Positions 33,699 to 42,373 of a DNA stretch of 46,493 nt are shown in pieces. How positions within the stretch are numbered: the stretch's first letter is position 1; each line of letters starts with the position of its first letter. This DNA comes from Candidatus Protoclostridium gallicola (GTDB lineage Bacteria > Bacillota > Clostridia > Christensenellales > Pumilibacteraceae): contig CAJFLE010000011.1 in NCBI GenBank assembly GCA_904387375.1, forward strand, positions 1-46,493. The letters run 5' to 3'. Below the pieces are notes generated by a model. It did not search any database and was not told the origin of the DNA. It saw only the letters and a program-made list of their open reading frames with translations. The position numbers were made by a program, and so were the translations under genes.

Positions 33699-34553
33699 TT
33701 ATCTCCACCGCTGACCCGGTTCTATGCCGTATGACTGGACGAGTTCGAGCTCGGGCGAGGTGGCGAGATCCATGGGCGACACGACTACGCCGCCAGACGC
33801 GTCGAGGTCGACGCCGAAGTGATTGTAAGCGTACCATATTATATGGGCGCACTGCGTGCGCGTGAGCGTGTCGGGATTCTTCGGCTCTATAACGCCGACA
33901 GTGAGCGAGTAATCGATGCCGAGCAGTTCGCTTTCGGCGTACCGGGCGACTTTTTCGGCGAGTTCCCTGTCCTTATGTCGCAGCACGACGAAGGATGGGC
34001 GGTTGGTGAAGGCGGCCAGCGAGAACAGTCCGCTCTTTCTGCCGTAGCCTTCGGACGCGATGATCGTGCCCGTATCGCCGCCCAACACCATGACGGCGTG
34101 GCCGAAGCGGAAGCCGGAGAAGTGCGCCGTCGGGCTGACGAGAATGTCACCGTCCTCCAGCTCGGCGAGCGGGATATTGACGGGTATGACCTCGCGGCAG
34201 AGAAAGGGCGCGAACATATAGTCGGTGACTTCGTAGTCCGTGAAATAATGTTCCTGAAGATCGAGTATGCGTTCCTCGTCGCCCGCGGCGAGAATGCCGT
34301 CCACGCCGAGCCGCGTGAGGCCGGTCTGCAATTGCAGCGTTTCGTAGTCCTCGTCCGTCAGCTCGGTTTTTTCGAGGATCGCCGTTATGTCGACGCGGGC
34401 ATAGTCGGGGCGCCACGGCGTCCACAGGTGAGCGAAGGACATGCCGAGGTCGATGACGCAGTACAGCGCGAAAACGAACAGATACAGCGAAATGAACACG
34501 ATGAGCGCGATACGTCCCGCGCGCTTCGGCTTTTCCTCTCCCTTTTCTTCCAT
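33699..34553 (-). CDS. YiiX-like permuted papain-fold (C92/NlpC-P60-type) membrane-anchored protein
   Basis: 284 aa from the ATG at 34553 behind AAGGGAG; the much longer open frame upstream is a shadow of uppP. One TM helix at ~14-38, then an extracytoplasmic domain: GDILVSPTAHFSGFRFGHAVMV (H152 candidate catalytic), a glycine loop IIASEGYG, and a late Cys (C235 in TQCAHIIWYAY) with HFGVDLDASGG. His before Cys is the circularly permuted order of the YiiX/YaeF group, whose members cleave amide or ester bonds in lipids or cell-wall peptides. The real substrate is unknown. It follows uppP but has its own promoter. Confidence 0.75.
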   Translation of the reverse strand: MEEKGEEKPKRAGRIALIVFISLYLFVFALYCVIDLGMSFAHLWTPWRPDYARVDITAILEKTELTDEDYETLQLQTGLTRLGVDGILAAGDEERILDLQEHYFTDYEVTDYMFAPFLCREVIPVNIPLAELEDGDILVSPTAHFSGFRFGHAVMVLGGDTGTIIASEGYGRKSGLFSLAAFTNRPSFVVLRHKDRELAEKVARYAESELLGIDYSLTVGVIEPKNPDTLTRTQCAHIIWYAYNHFGVDLDASGGVVVSPMDLATSPELELVQSYGIEPGQRWR

Positions 34554-34584
34554 AAAATTCTCCCTTCCGTCACCGTCCGACAAT

Positions 34585-34613
34585 GTTATACCACACACGG
34601 CCGCGAATTGCAA
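34585..34613 (-). promoter_or_regulatory. SigA promoter of the YiiX-like gene
   Basis: Minus strand TTGCAA (34613-34608), 17-bp spacer, TATAAC (34590-34585), in the 77-bp gap after uppP. Confidence 0.6.
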
Positions 34614-34630
34614 CGGATTGAAGGGTCTTT

Positions 34631-35410
34631 TCAGGCGAGGGCGAGCACGAGGGAGAGTACGCTCACGCCGAAGAGGTAATACGCGAACGGTCTGCAGTTC
34701 GCTTTTTTCACCGCTTTCATCATAAGCCCTATCGCCAGGCCGCCGCTCGCCGCGGCCGCGACTCCGCCGCACAGCGTCTCCCACCAGCCGACGGTGAGCT
34801 CCAGCCCGCCCGCGCCCGACGCCGCGCCGATCAGCCCCACCGCCGCGCTGCCGAGAATGATGGGAACGCTCATGAGAAAGGAGAACTTCGCCGCCTCTTC
34901 CCTGTCCGCGCCGGAAGCCAGCCCGCCGAACAGCGTGGAGCCGCTGCGCGACAGTCCGGGCAGCAGCGCGGCCGCCTGCATCAGTCCCATGACCGCGGCC
35001 TGTTTCAGCCCTATTCCGCAGCCGGGCGGAGCACGGCGGCGCGTCATGCGTTCGCCGATAAGCAGAAGCGCGCCGGTGAGCGCGAAGGTCAGCCACAGGA
35101 AATCCCCGCCGCCGAATACTTCGTCGATGACGCCGGACATAAGAAAAGCGAGCGCCGCCGCGGGTACTGTCGCGAGCGCGAGCAGGCTCAGCCGTTTGAA
35201 AGGCGGCCGCAGCAGCGATATTATCTCGCGGCGGAAGTAGACGACTACGGCGACGAGCGAGCCGAGGTGCAGCACGAGGTCGAAGAGCAGGCAGCTGCTT
35301 TCCAGCCCGAGCAGGCGGCGCACGAGAATGAGATGTCCGCTGCTGGACACGGGCAGGAACTCGGTCAGCCCCTGCACGAAGCCGAGCAGCACGGCCTGGA
35401 ATACGTTCAT
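34631..35410 (-). CDS. uppP: Undecaprenyl-diphosphatase
   Basis: 259 aa, multi-pass BacA/UppP family. Removes a phosphate from undecaprenyl diphosphate so the carrier can be reused for peptidoglycan; the loss of this step also causes bacitracin sensitivity. Signature 1 GLTEFLPVSSSGHL at 14-28 and signature 2 LLPGLSRSGSTLFGG near residue 150. Its start overlaps the glmM stop by 4 bases (ATGA), so the two are translationally coupled; both serve cell-wall precursor supply. Confidence 0.95.
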   Translation of the reverse strand: MNVFQAVLLGFVQGLTEFLPVSSSGHLILVRRLLGLESSCLLFDLVLHLGSLVAVVVYFRREIISLLRPPFKRLSLLALATVPAAALAFLMSGVIDEVFGGGDFLWLTFALTGALLLIGERMTRRRAPPGCGIGLKQAAVMGLMQAAALLPGLSRSGSTLFGGLASGADREEAAKFSFLMSVPIILGSAAVGLIGAASGAGGLELTVGWWETLCGGVAAAASGGLAIGLMMKAVKKANCRPFAYYLFGVSVLSLVLALA

Positions 35411-36657
35411 TTCACCGCCGCCGCCACGAGCGCCGCCGCGCCTTCGGCGTCGCCGCCCTCCGCCATTATGCGCAGCACCGGCTCGGTGCCGCTCATGCGC
35501 ACGACTACCCTGCCCGCCAGCCGGCGCGCCTTTTCCACCGCCGCCGTGAGCGCGGGAGAGGTCAGCACTCCGGCGTCCGCGGGCACGTCGACCGCGGCCT
35601 GTCTGTCAAGCTCGAGCGAGTACAGCCCGCCCGTCAGCAGCAGAATGCAGCAGGCTATGCCGGACAGTATGCCGTCGCCCGTGCCGCCGCGCAGCACGAA
35701 ATGCCCGCTCGGTTCGCCGCCGAAGGGCGCGCCCGTTATGCGCATTACCTCGCTGACGCTGCGGTCGCCCACGCCCGTGCGCACGAAGCGTCCGCCGCGG
35801 CCCTGCACGGCGCGCTCGAGCGCGCTGTTGGACATCACGGTGCCCACGACCGCCGACCCCGCGGGAAAGAACCGGGAGAGGTTGTACATCACTTCGTCGC
35901 CCGCCATGAGCCCGCGCCGCCACACGACCAGGCGGTCGGCGTCGCCGTCGAAGGACAATCCTATGTCGCAGCCACGCCGCTCCGCTTCCTCCGCCATTGC
36001 CGAGGGGTGAAGCGCGCCGCACCTGACGTTTATGCACTCGCCGCGGCACTCCGAGCACAGTTCGCTCACCGCCGCGCCCAGCCGCATGAACGCCTCCGCG
36101 GCAACCGGAGCGGCCGCGCCCGCTCCGCAGTCGAGCAGCACGCGCAGTCCGTCCAGCCTGCCGCTTCCGCCCGCGGCCGCGCCGAGGTCGGAAGCCGCCT
36201 TTTCCAGACTGCCGCGGTACTTTTCGCCCGCGGAAGGATCGGACGAGCGCGTCCCGCCGCCGATGCGGTGCGGGACGTTTTCCATGTAATATTCCAGCGC
36301 TTCCTCGGCGCTCACCGACAGCTTGCGGCCGCTGCCCGAAAATATCTTTATGCCGTTGTATTCGGGCGGGTTGTGCGAAGCGGACAGCGAAACGCCGAAC
36401 GCCGCGCCCGCGCAGCGCGCGAGATACGCCACCTCTGGAGTGGTGGCGATGCCGACCGTGACCGCGTCCGCTCCGCCGTCCGTCAGTCCGGCGCACAGCG
36501 CCTCTTCCAGACCCGGGCCGCTGACGCGCGTGTCCCGCCCCACTATGCCGGTGCCGCCGAAAAGGTACGCGAGCGCCCTGCCCGCGCGGTATGCCACGTC
36601 CTCGGTGATGCCTTCGCCGTAAATGCCTCTTATGCCGTCCGTTCCGAAATATTTCAT
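35407..36657 (-). CDS. glmM: Phosphoglucosamine mutase
   Basis: 416 aa, slightly shorter than the usual ~445. Converts glucosamine-6-P to glucosamine-1-P. N-terminal YFGTDGIRG, phosphoserine loop LSASHNPPEYNGIK, metal loop DGDADR, sugar loop GGEPSGHF, and phosphate loop RMSGTEPVLRIMAEG. Divergent from glmS, the preceding step of UDP-GlcNAc synthesis, across a 94-bp gap. No clear ribosome site before the ATG; a TATAAT lies at 36693-36688 on the minus strand, without a good -35. Confidence 0.95.
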   Translation of the reverse strand: MKYFGTDGIRGIYGEGITEDVAYRAGRALAYLFGGTGIVGRDTRVSGPGLEEALCAGLTDGGADAVTVGIATTPEVAYLARCAGAAFGVSLSASHNPPEYNGIKIFSGSGRKLSVSAEEALEYYMENVPHRIGGGTRSSDPSAGEKYRGSLEKAASDLGAAAGGSGRLDGLRVLLDCGAGAAAPVAAEAFMRLGAAVSELCSECRGECINVRCGALHPSAMAEEAERRGCDIGLSFDGDADRLVVWRRGLMAGDEVMYNLSRFFPAGSAVVGTVMSNSALERAVQGRGGRFVRTGVGDRSVSEVMRITGAPFGGEPSGHFVLRGGTGDGILSGIACCILLLTGGLYSLELDRQAAVDVPADAGVLTSPALTAAVEKARRLAGRVVVRMSGTEPVLRIMAEGGDAEGAAALVAAAVK

Positions 36658-36751
36658 ACGAAATTCTATGCTCGGCGGCGCGCGGATATTATACGCAAAA
36701 CGAATTTGCGCGGAGTAACCGCGGGAAAGCGGCGCGCATAAACAATAATAT

Positions 36752-38500
36752 ATGTGCGGAATAATCGGTTACACGGGCGACGCCGAAGCGACGCCCATTC
36801 TCATTGCCGGGCTGCGGGCGCTGGAATACCGCGGATACGACTCGGCGGGCATAGCGCTCGCGGGAGGCGGGCGGCTGCGCGCGATAAAGTCGGTGGGGCG
36901 CATAGACGCGCTGGCGGAAAAGGCGGCGGGCGCGGACGCGGCGGGCACGTGCGGCATAGGACACACGCGCTGGGCGACGCACGGCTGCCCCACCGAGGAC
37001 AACTGCCATCCGCACCTGTCGTACGGCGGCAGATTCGCCGTCGTGCACAACGGGATCATAGAGAACTGCGACGCGCTGCGCAAACTTTGCGAAAGCGCGG
37101 GCGTGACGCCGCGCGGCGATACGGACAGCGAGCTTATAGCCCACCTGCTCGAACTGGAATACGACGGAGATCCGGTCGCGGCGCTGCGCAGGGTCGCCGC
37201 CAGGCTGCGCGGCTCGTACGCGCTCGGCGTGCTGTGCGCCGATTTCCCGCGCGAGATCTACGCCGCCAAAATGCGCAGCCCGCTCATCATAGGGCTGGGC
37301 GACGGCGCGGCGTGTCTGTCGTCGGACGGCGGCGCGATGCCGGAGTGCGTAAACAGGCTGGCGGTGCTCGCCGACGGGCAGGAGGCGCGGCTGACGCCGG
37401 GCGGCGCCGAAGTGTACGAGCGCGGCAGGCCGGTTGCGGGCGAATTTGTCAGATGCCAGAGCTCGCGCGTGGCGGCGGGGCTGTCGGGATATCCGCACTA
37501 CATGCTCAAAGAGATGTGCGAGCAGCCGGAAGCGATCGCGCGCACCGTCGCGGACGAATGCAAGAGCAGCCGCCCCGCCCTGCCGAGAGCGGGCGTTACG
37601 CTCATAGGCTGCGGCTCGTCCTATCATGCGGCGCTCGCCTGCGCGCCGCTCGTCGAACGCGTTACGGGCTGCCGCGCGGAAGTGAGGCTGGCGAGCGAAT
37701 ACATCTGTTCGGAGCGGGTGCGCGAGCACGGGCGGCACTGCGTGCTGCTGTCGCAGTCGGGCGAAACGGCGGATACGATAGCCGCGGCGGAAGAGGCGGA
37801 GCGGCGGGGCTGCCGCACGCTGGCGATAGTCAACGTGCACGCGTCCACGCTCACCCGCGTGTGCGACTCCTTCCTGTGCACGCGCGCCGGACCCGAAATT
37901 TCGGTGGCGACGACCAAGGGATTCACGACTCAGGTCGGCGCGCTGGCGCGGCTCGCCGCAGACTCCGACCCCGCCTTCGCGCGCGAACTGAAAAGTCTGC
38001 CCTTCGCCGCCGAAGAAGCGCTCGCCGCCGCGGAGAAAACGGCCGAGTACGCCGGGCGGTTCGCCCGTGCGAAATGCGCCTTTTTCGTGGGGCGTAAGAC
38101 GGATTACGGCGCGGCGCTCGAAGGCGCGCTCAAACTCAAAGAAATAACGTACGTGCCCGCGCTGGGCATAGCCGCCGGCGAGCTCAAGCACGGCAGTATT
38201 TCGCTCATAGAAAAAGGCACGCCCGTCGTCATGATATGCACCGATCCCGCGCTCGAGGACAAGGCGGTGCTGTCGGCGGCGTCGGTGCGCTCCCGCGGCG
38301 CCTTCGTGCTTGCGGTCACGACGTGCGCGCGCGTTGCCGAAGCGTGCGACGGCGCGGTCATGCTCCCCCGCGTGCACCCGCTGCTGTCCGCTGCGGTGAG
38401 CGTCATACCGCTGCAGCGGCTGGCGTACGAAACGGCGCTGCTGCTCGGCCGCGACATCGACAAGCCGCGCAACCTCGCAAAAAGCGTCACGGTGGAATAA
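36752..38500 (+). CDS. glmS: Glutamine--fructose-6-phosphate aminotransferase (isomerizing)
   Basis: 582 aa (family ~600). N-terminal Ntn glutaminase domain with Cys2 nucleophile (MCGIIGYTGDAEA), R/H contacts GHTRWATHG and the HNGIIEN loop; two SIS sugar-isomerase domains follow (GCGSSYHAALA, LSQSGETADT; ALKLKEITYVPA) and the conserved C-terminus DKPRNLAKSVTVE. Makes glucosamine-6-P for the divergent GlmM. No ribosome site precedes the ATG. The 94-bp intergenic gap is too short for a glmS ribozyme. Confidence 0.96.
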   Translation: MCGIIGYTGDAEATPILIAGLRALEYRGYDSAGIALAGGGRLRAIKSVGRIDALAEKAAGADAAGTCGIGHTRWATHGCPTEDNCHPHLSYGGRFAVVHNGIIENCDALRKLCESAGVTPRGDTDSELIAHLLELEYDGDPVAALRRVAARLRGSYALGVLCADFPREIYAAKMRSPLIIGLGDGAACLSSDGGAMPECVNRLAVLADGQEARLTPGGAEVYERGRPVAGEFVRCQSSRVAAGLSGYPHYMLKEMCEQPEAIARTVADECKSSRPALPRAGVTLIGCGSSYHAALACAPLVERVTGCRAEVRLASEYICSERVREHGRHCVLLSQSGETADTIAAAEEAERRGCRTLAIVNVHASTLTRVCDSFLCTRAGPEISVATTKGFTTQVGALARLAADSDPAFARELKSLPFAAEEALAAAEKTAEYAGRFARAKCAFFVGRKTDYGAALEGALKLKEITYVPALGIAAGELKHGSISLIEKGTPVVMICTDPALEDKAVLSAASVRSRGAFVLAVTTCARVAEACDGAVMLPRVHPLLSAAVSVIPLQRLAYETALLLGRDIDKPRNLAKSVTVE

Positions 38501-38525
38501 ATTGCGGCTTCGTGCCGCCAAACGC

Positions 38526-38554
38526 TTGCGCTTTTGTCCGCGCGGTGGTAAAAT
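38526..38554 (+). promoter_or_regulatory. Promoter of the ApgM-family gene
   Basis: TTGCGC (38526-38531), 17-bp spacer, TAAAAT (38549-38554). An inverted repeat overlaps the predicted start site. Confidence 0.5.
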
Positions 38555-38580
38555 CTCGGTAGAAAAAATCTTTACCGAGA
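38554..38580. promoter_or_regulatory. Inverted repeat over the start site of the ApgM-family gene
   Basis: TCTCGGTA (38554-38561) and TACCGAGA (38573-38580) form a perfect 8-bp inverted repeat separated by 11 bp; the right arm adjoins the ribosome site GAGAGG. Possible repressor site, or a hairpin hiding the ribosome site if transcription starts further upstream (for example from glmS). Confidence 0.45.
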
Positions 38581-38589
38581 GGTTACGGA

Positions 38590-39792
38590 ATGAAATACAT
38601 CGTAGTGCTCGGCGACGGCTGGGCGGATTATCCCGACGAAAGCGGTATGACGCCGCTCTCCCTCGCACACAAACCCAACATAGACGCGCTGGCGGCGCGC
38701 AGCGTATGCGGCCTTTGCAAGACCGTGCCCGACGGAATGAAGCCGGGCAGCGACGTGGCGAACATGGCGGTCATGGGCTATGACCCGAAGAAGTATTATA
38801 CCGGCCGCTCGCCGCTCGAGGCCGCGAGCATGGGTATAGACCTCGCGCCGGACGACGCGGCCTGCCGCTGCAACCTCGTCACGCTGGGCGGCGAAGGCGA
38901 TTACGAGGAGCGCGAGATGACCGATTACAGCGCGGGCGAGATCGACACGCAGTCCGCCGCCGCGCTCATAAAGGAGCTTAACGAAAAGCTGGATATGCCG
39001 GAGGGCTGGGAGCTGCACGCGGGCGTAAGCTACCGCCACTGCCTCGTGCGCAGGCACGCAAAGACGGGCGCGGTTCTCACCCCGCCGCACGACATTTCGG
39101 GCAGGAAGATCAAGGACTATCTGCCCGGAGGAGAGGACGGCGACGCGCTGCTCGCCTTCCAGAAAAAAAGCATGGAAGTGCTGTCCGCCAGCCCGGTCAA
39201 CGCGGAGCGCGCCGCGCGCGGCGAGAACGTCGCCAACTCGTGCTGGCTGTGGGGCGAGGGCACGCGGCCGTCGTTCACGCCCATGCTCGAGCTGCACGGA
39301 CTGAAGGGCGCGGTCATATCCGCGGTCGACCTCGTCAAGGGGCTGGGCAAAGTCGCGGGCATGGACGTAATCGAAGTGGAAGGCGCGTGCGGCACGCTTA
39401 ACACCAACTTCGCCGGCAAGGCCGCGGCGGCGCTGGAAGCGATAAAGGATCACGACTTCGTGTACATTCACATGGAAGCGCCGGACGAGTGCGGGCATCA
39501 GGGCGACAAGGAAGGCAAGATAAAATCCATCGAGCTCATCGACAGGCTGGTCGTCGGGCCGATCTACGAGGAGATGACGAGGCGGGGCGAGCCCTTCCGC
39601 ATGCTCATAACGCCCGACCACCCCACCCCTCTCGCGCTGCGCACGCACGTTTCCGACCCCGTGCCTTTCGTCATGTACGACAGCGAAAAGGAAGTTCACG
39701 GCTGCGAAACGTATAACGAAATGAACGTGCGCACGACGCGCGTGTACTTCGGAAGCGGCGTGGAAATGTTCGCCGCGTTCACCGGAAAATAA
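38590..39792 (+). CDS. ApgM-family phosphomutase-like protein (2,3-BPG-independent PGM or proposed homoserine kinase)
   Basis: 400 aa, alkaline-phosphatase superfamily. Metal ligands: D9 in VLGDGWAD, the Ser-containing loop GSDVANMAVMGYDP, and the late TPDHPTPLALRTHVSD and EAPDECGHQGD segments. This branch includes archaeal-type phosphoglycerate mutase, and also close bacterial relatives proposed as alternative homoserine kinases; sequence alone does not separate them here. Follows glmS by 89 bp with its own promoter candidate. Confidence 0.85.
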   Translation: MKYIVVLGDGWADYPDESGMTPLSLAHKPNIDALAARSVCGLCKTVPDGMKPGSDVANMAVMGYDPKKYYTGRSPLEAASMGIDLAPDDAACRCNLVTLGGEGDYEEREMTDYSAGEIDTQSAAALIKELNEKLDMPEGWELHAGVSYRHCLVRRHAKTGAVLTPPHDISGRKIKDYLPGGEDGDALLAFQKKSMEVLSASPVNAERAARGENVANSCWLWGEGTRPSFTPMLELHGLKGAVISAVDLVKGLGKVAGMDVIEVEGACGTLNTNFAGKAAAALEAIKDHDFVYIHMEAPDECGHQGDKEGKIKSIELIDRLVVGPIYEEMTRRGEPFRMLITPDHPTPLALRTHVSDPVPFVMYDSEKEVHGCETYNEMNVRTTRVYFGSGVEMFAAFTGK

Positions 39793-39820
39793 TACCGGCC
39801 GCGCGGAGGCGCAAAAAACA

Positions 39821-39869
39821 CAATATAAAAGACGCATCCCCCGACGACGAAAAGCCCGTGCGGGGGATG
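39821..39869 (-). terminator. Terminator of the BspA-like gene
   Basis: CATCCCCC (39835-39842) pairs with GGGGGATG (39862-39869); on the minus strand it runs into GTCTTTTATATTG. It lies between two convergent genes. Confidence 0.6.
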
Positions 39870-39894
39870 TGCGTATTGAGGGATTGTATATGGT

Positions 39895-40677
39895 TTATCC
39901 GTCCGATCCGCTTCTGACGAGAAAGCAGTCGGAATATTCGCCGAGAGTCGCCGCGGCTGTCGCCCTGCCCAGCGACGAGGCGGGAATGTCCTCGCCCGAC
40001 GCCGACGTCACCGACGGCACCGCGCGCCAGCCGGAAGGTTCGGCGAACGTCACGTTTGTCAGCGACGTGCACCGCGCGAACGCGTCGGGGCCTATGAGAG
40101 TCACGGACGCGGGGATTTCCAGGCTTTTCAGCGACATGCACCACTCGAACGCCGACTCCCCTATGCCGGAAGCCGAGCCCAGCGTGACCGAGGTCAGCTT
40201 CGTGCACATATAGAAGGCGCGGTCGCTCACGGTCTTTACCGAAGAGGGCAGCGCCACGGAAACCGCGGACGAGTACGCGAACGCGCTCTCGCCTATCGCG
40301 GTCACGGGCAGGCCGTTGTGCTCGTTCGGAACCACGATCGTCCCGGATATGAACGAACCGGCGCCGGTCACCGTGTATCCGCCTCCGGACAGCTCGTATT
40401 CCAGCCCTTCGGTGGGAGCGAACGCATAGCCGCAGATGTCGCACACGCCGCCGCCTACGTGCGCGCCCGACGACGACCGTTCGCCGCAGTCGGCGCACAC
40501 CCGCCAATGGGAGTATTCGTTCGCTTCGTAATCGCCGTACGTATGCGTATGAACGCGCGCGGCGGAAGAACCGCTCCCCGCGGAGCCGGCGCCCGCGCCC
40601 GCGGCGAGATACAGCGCGAATATCATTACCGCCGTGATGATCAGAGCGGCGGCGGCAGCCGCGGCTTTTCTTCCCAT
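39895..40677 (-). CDS. BspA-like leucine-rich repeat surface protein
   Basis: 260 aa. N-terminal signal/TM helix (about 4-26), a Gly/Ser linker, then a Cys/His block (CADCGERSSSG, CDICGYAF: two CxxC pairs that may bind metal), and from about residue 105 LRR_5-type repeats (VTAIGESAFAYSSAVSVALPSSVKTV, SLKSLEIPASVTLIGPDAF). Such proteins are found on surfaces of gut anaerobes and may bind host or partner surfaces; the role here is unknown. Divergent from an XRE regulator. Confidence 0.8.
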   Translation of the reverse strand: MGRKAAAAAAALIITAVMIFALYLAAGAGAGSAGSGSSAARVHTHTYGDYEANEYSHWRVCADCGERSSSGAHVGGGVCDICGYAFAPTEGLEYELSGGGYTVTGAGSFISGTIVVPNEHNGLPVTAIGESAFAYSSAVSVALPSSVKTVSDRAFYMCTKLTSVTLGSASGIGESAFEWCMSLKSLEIPASVTLIGPDAFARCTSLTNVTFAEPSGWRAVPSVTSASGEDIPASSLGRATAAATLGEYSDCFLVRSGSDG

Positions 40678-40701
40678 GGTTCTTCCTCTGTCGTTTTATA
40701 T

Positions 40702-40730
40702 ATTCTATCATATAATTGTGCGGATGTCAA
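40702..40730 (-). promoter_or_regulatory. SigA promoter of the BspA-like gene
   Basis: Minus strand TTGACA (40730-40725), 17-bp spacer, TAGAAT (40707-40702). Confidence 0.7.
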
Positions 40731-40748
40731 ACTATATTTTGAATATTT

Positions 40749-40777
40749 TTGATATTATGGTTTGAATACTTTATACT
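40749..40777 (+). promoter_or_regulatory. SigA promoter of the XRE regulator
   Basis: TTGATA (40749-40754), 17-bp spacer, TATACT (40772-40777). Back-to-back with the BspA-like gene promoter in a 133-bp AT-rich gap, so a regulator bound here could affect both. Confidence 0.65.
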
Positions 40778-40810
40778 GCTGTTGGATTATAATTAAACAG
40801 AAGAGGAAAA

Positions 40811-41128
40811 ATGGCAGTATATCTCGACAATCTTTACAGAAAAATAAGAGAGAGCGGTATGTCGATGTGCGAGCTCGCGCGCAAGGCGGGGCTGTCGGAC
40901 AACACGATATACAACTGGTTCAACGCGCGGCAGAGCCAGCCCACGGTGGAAGCGCTCAAAAACGTGTGCGACGTGCTCGGCATTTCCCTGCCGTCGCTGT
41001 TTTCGGTGTCCGGCGACGGGCTGCGCCCCGCTCAGGCGGAGATGCTCGAACTCTCGCACGATCTGGACGACAACGAGCTCGCCGCGGTGAACGCGCTGAT
41101 GTGCCTGCTCCGGCGCAACAAAAGATAA
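40811..41128 (+). CDS. XRE-family helix-turn-helix regulator
   Basis: 105 aa. HTH_3 domain over residues ~6-62 (IRESGMSMCELARKAGLSDNTIYNWFNARQ with recognition helix at about 28-37), then a short C-terminal helical tail (HDLDDNELAAVNALMCLL). No peptidase or ligand domain, similar to small phage-type or housekeeping XRE repressors. Divergent from the BspA-like gene, which it might control. Confidence 0.88.
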   Translation: MAVYLDNLYRKIRESGMSMCELARKAGLSDNTIYNWFNARQSQPTVEALKNVCDVLGISLPSLFSVSGDGLRPAQAEMLELSHDLDDNELAAVNALMCLLRRNKR

Positions 41129-41154
41129 AGTGCGGAATATCATTCTCCGCACTT
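41128..41154. terminator. Bidirectional terminator between the XRE gene and the DUF gene
   Basis: AAGTGCGGA/TCCGCACTT (9 bp) around a 9-nt loop. The stop codon of the minus-strand gene lies inside the loop and that of the XRE gene at its left foot, a very compact convergent ending. Confidence 0.65.
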
Positions 41155-41442
41155 CAATGTTTCGTCCAATACTCTTTTGCCTTCCGCTCCGAGAAAGAAC
41201 CCGAGATAAAATCCTTTTTCGAAATAGTCGTCGCATTCCTCGATGACTATATCCCAATATGCGTCGTCAAGCGCATCGAGCGTTTCCGCCGATTCGGGCG
41301 GGAGCGCGTTTTTCAAATCTGCGAGCATACGCTCCACCCTTTCCGAATATTCGTATTCGCACTGATTGACGGGCATTACGTCGCTTATCTGCGACAAATC
41401 GAACATCAGGTATCGCAACAGCGACGTGCTTTTACTTTTCAT
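41140..41442 (-). CDS. Uncharacterised small protein (resembles DUF6809)
   Basis: 100 aa. Helical and acidic, with a C-terminal YFEKGFYLGFFLGAEGKRVLDE segment similar to a small family of Clostridia proteins of unknown function (DUF6809, from memory). No signal peptide. Good ribosome site CGGAGG; a TATAAT lies just upstream at about 41476 on the minus strand. Confidence 0.7.
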   Translation of the reverse strand: MKSKSTSLLRYLMFDLSQISDVMPVNQCEYEYSERVERMLADLKNALPPESAETLDALDDAYWDIVIEECDDYFEKGFYLGFFLGAEGKRVLDETLKCGE

Positions 41443-41521
41443 AAGCAGTAACCTCCGATTTCCGGAGAATTATAACATACGAAAAAGTATATGTACGCAC
41501 ATATAGGAAAAAATTCTATAT

Positions 41522-42373
41522 TTACTTTTTCAGATCCTCTATATAGATGTTCTCGTCGCTCGGGGGCGTGAGGAAATAGAACCTGCACGCGTCGCGCACG
41601 ATCTCGGGCAGAATGAGCCGGAAGCCGGGCGCGTTGACCTCGGTGAATTCGTACGTGAAGGTGTACGACGAAGAGGCGGAAAGCGGCGCGTAGAGCGGGA
41701 AATTGTTTTCGTAGCACTCGCTGTACATGCCGGTTATTTCGAAGCGCACGAGAGTTCCGCCGCGCACGGTGAAGGAAAAGCCGCTCGAAAGCGTAACCGT
41801 TTCCCCGTCGTCGGACGTGACTTCGGAGCCGTCGAAAAAGTTTGCGAGAATGGCTTCGGCGGAGAGCAGCACGTAGTTGCGCGCGTGGCCGCGGATCTTT
41901 TTGTACACGAAGGGGCGGTATTCCTTGGCGCCGCCCTCGAACAGTTCCGCTTCGCCCTTTTTGGTGAAGTAGAAGCGCGCGGCTTCCCACTCCACTTTGC
42001 TGCCGCCGCCCGCGACGGTCGAGTACAGGCACTTGATTCCGCCGTTATAGTAGTCTATGATCTCGCAGCACGCGGCGTTCTGCAGGTTGATGCGCCAGCT
42101 TATCGCCAGCAGTACGATGAACGCGGTAAGCGCGACGATGATGACGCACTCGCACACGATGTACAGCGGGTCGAACTGCCGCAGCACCACCTGAAAGACG
42201 ACGACGGCGGCTATGCCCGCGACGCACAGCAGCATGAGCAGAACGTATTTGAAGCGCAGCGCGAAATTATTCGCCTGCTTTTTTATTATGCGGGCGTTTT
42301 TCACGGCGCCGAACGCGTCGGCGAAACGGGCGCGCGCGTCGGACAGTTTTTCTTCGATCTCGATGTAGTCCAT
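41522..42373 (-). CDS. Uncharacterised two-TM membrane protein downstream of gatB
   Basis: 283 aa, no family recognised. N-terminal cytoplasmic helix, TM helices at ~44-66 and ~72-93, then about 190 residues of mixed alpha/beta. Its ATG shares a base with the gatB stop (TAATG), so it is translationally coupled to the amidotransferase operon although a link in function is not evident. Confidence 0.75.
   Translation of the reverse strand: MDYIEIEEKLSDARARFADAFGAVKNARIIKKQANNFALRFKYVLLMLLCVAGIAAVVVFQVVLRQFDPLYIVCECVIIVALTAFIVLLAISWRINLQNAACCEIIDYYNGGIKCLYSTVAGGGSKVEWEAARFYFTKKGEAELFEGGAKEYRPFVYKKIRGHARNYVLLSAEAILANFFDGSEVTSDDGETVTLSSGFSFTVRGGTLVRFEITGMYSECYENNFPLYAPLSASSSYTFTYEFTEVNAPGFRLILPEIVRDACRFYFLTPPSDENIYIEDLKK

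Noticed and set aside
33699-35096. 465-codon frame including the YiiX-like gene
   Set aside because: The upstream 181 codons are a frame-shifted shadow of uppP; the ATG at 34553 has a ribosome site, a promoter and a TM helix right after it.
36658-36751. glmS ribozyme/riboswitch
   Set aside because: The gap between glmM and glmS is only 94 bp and lacks room for the known fold.
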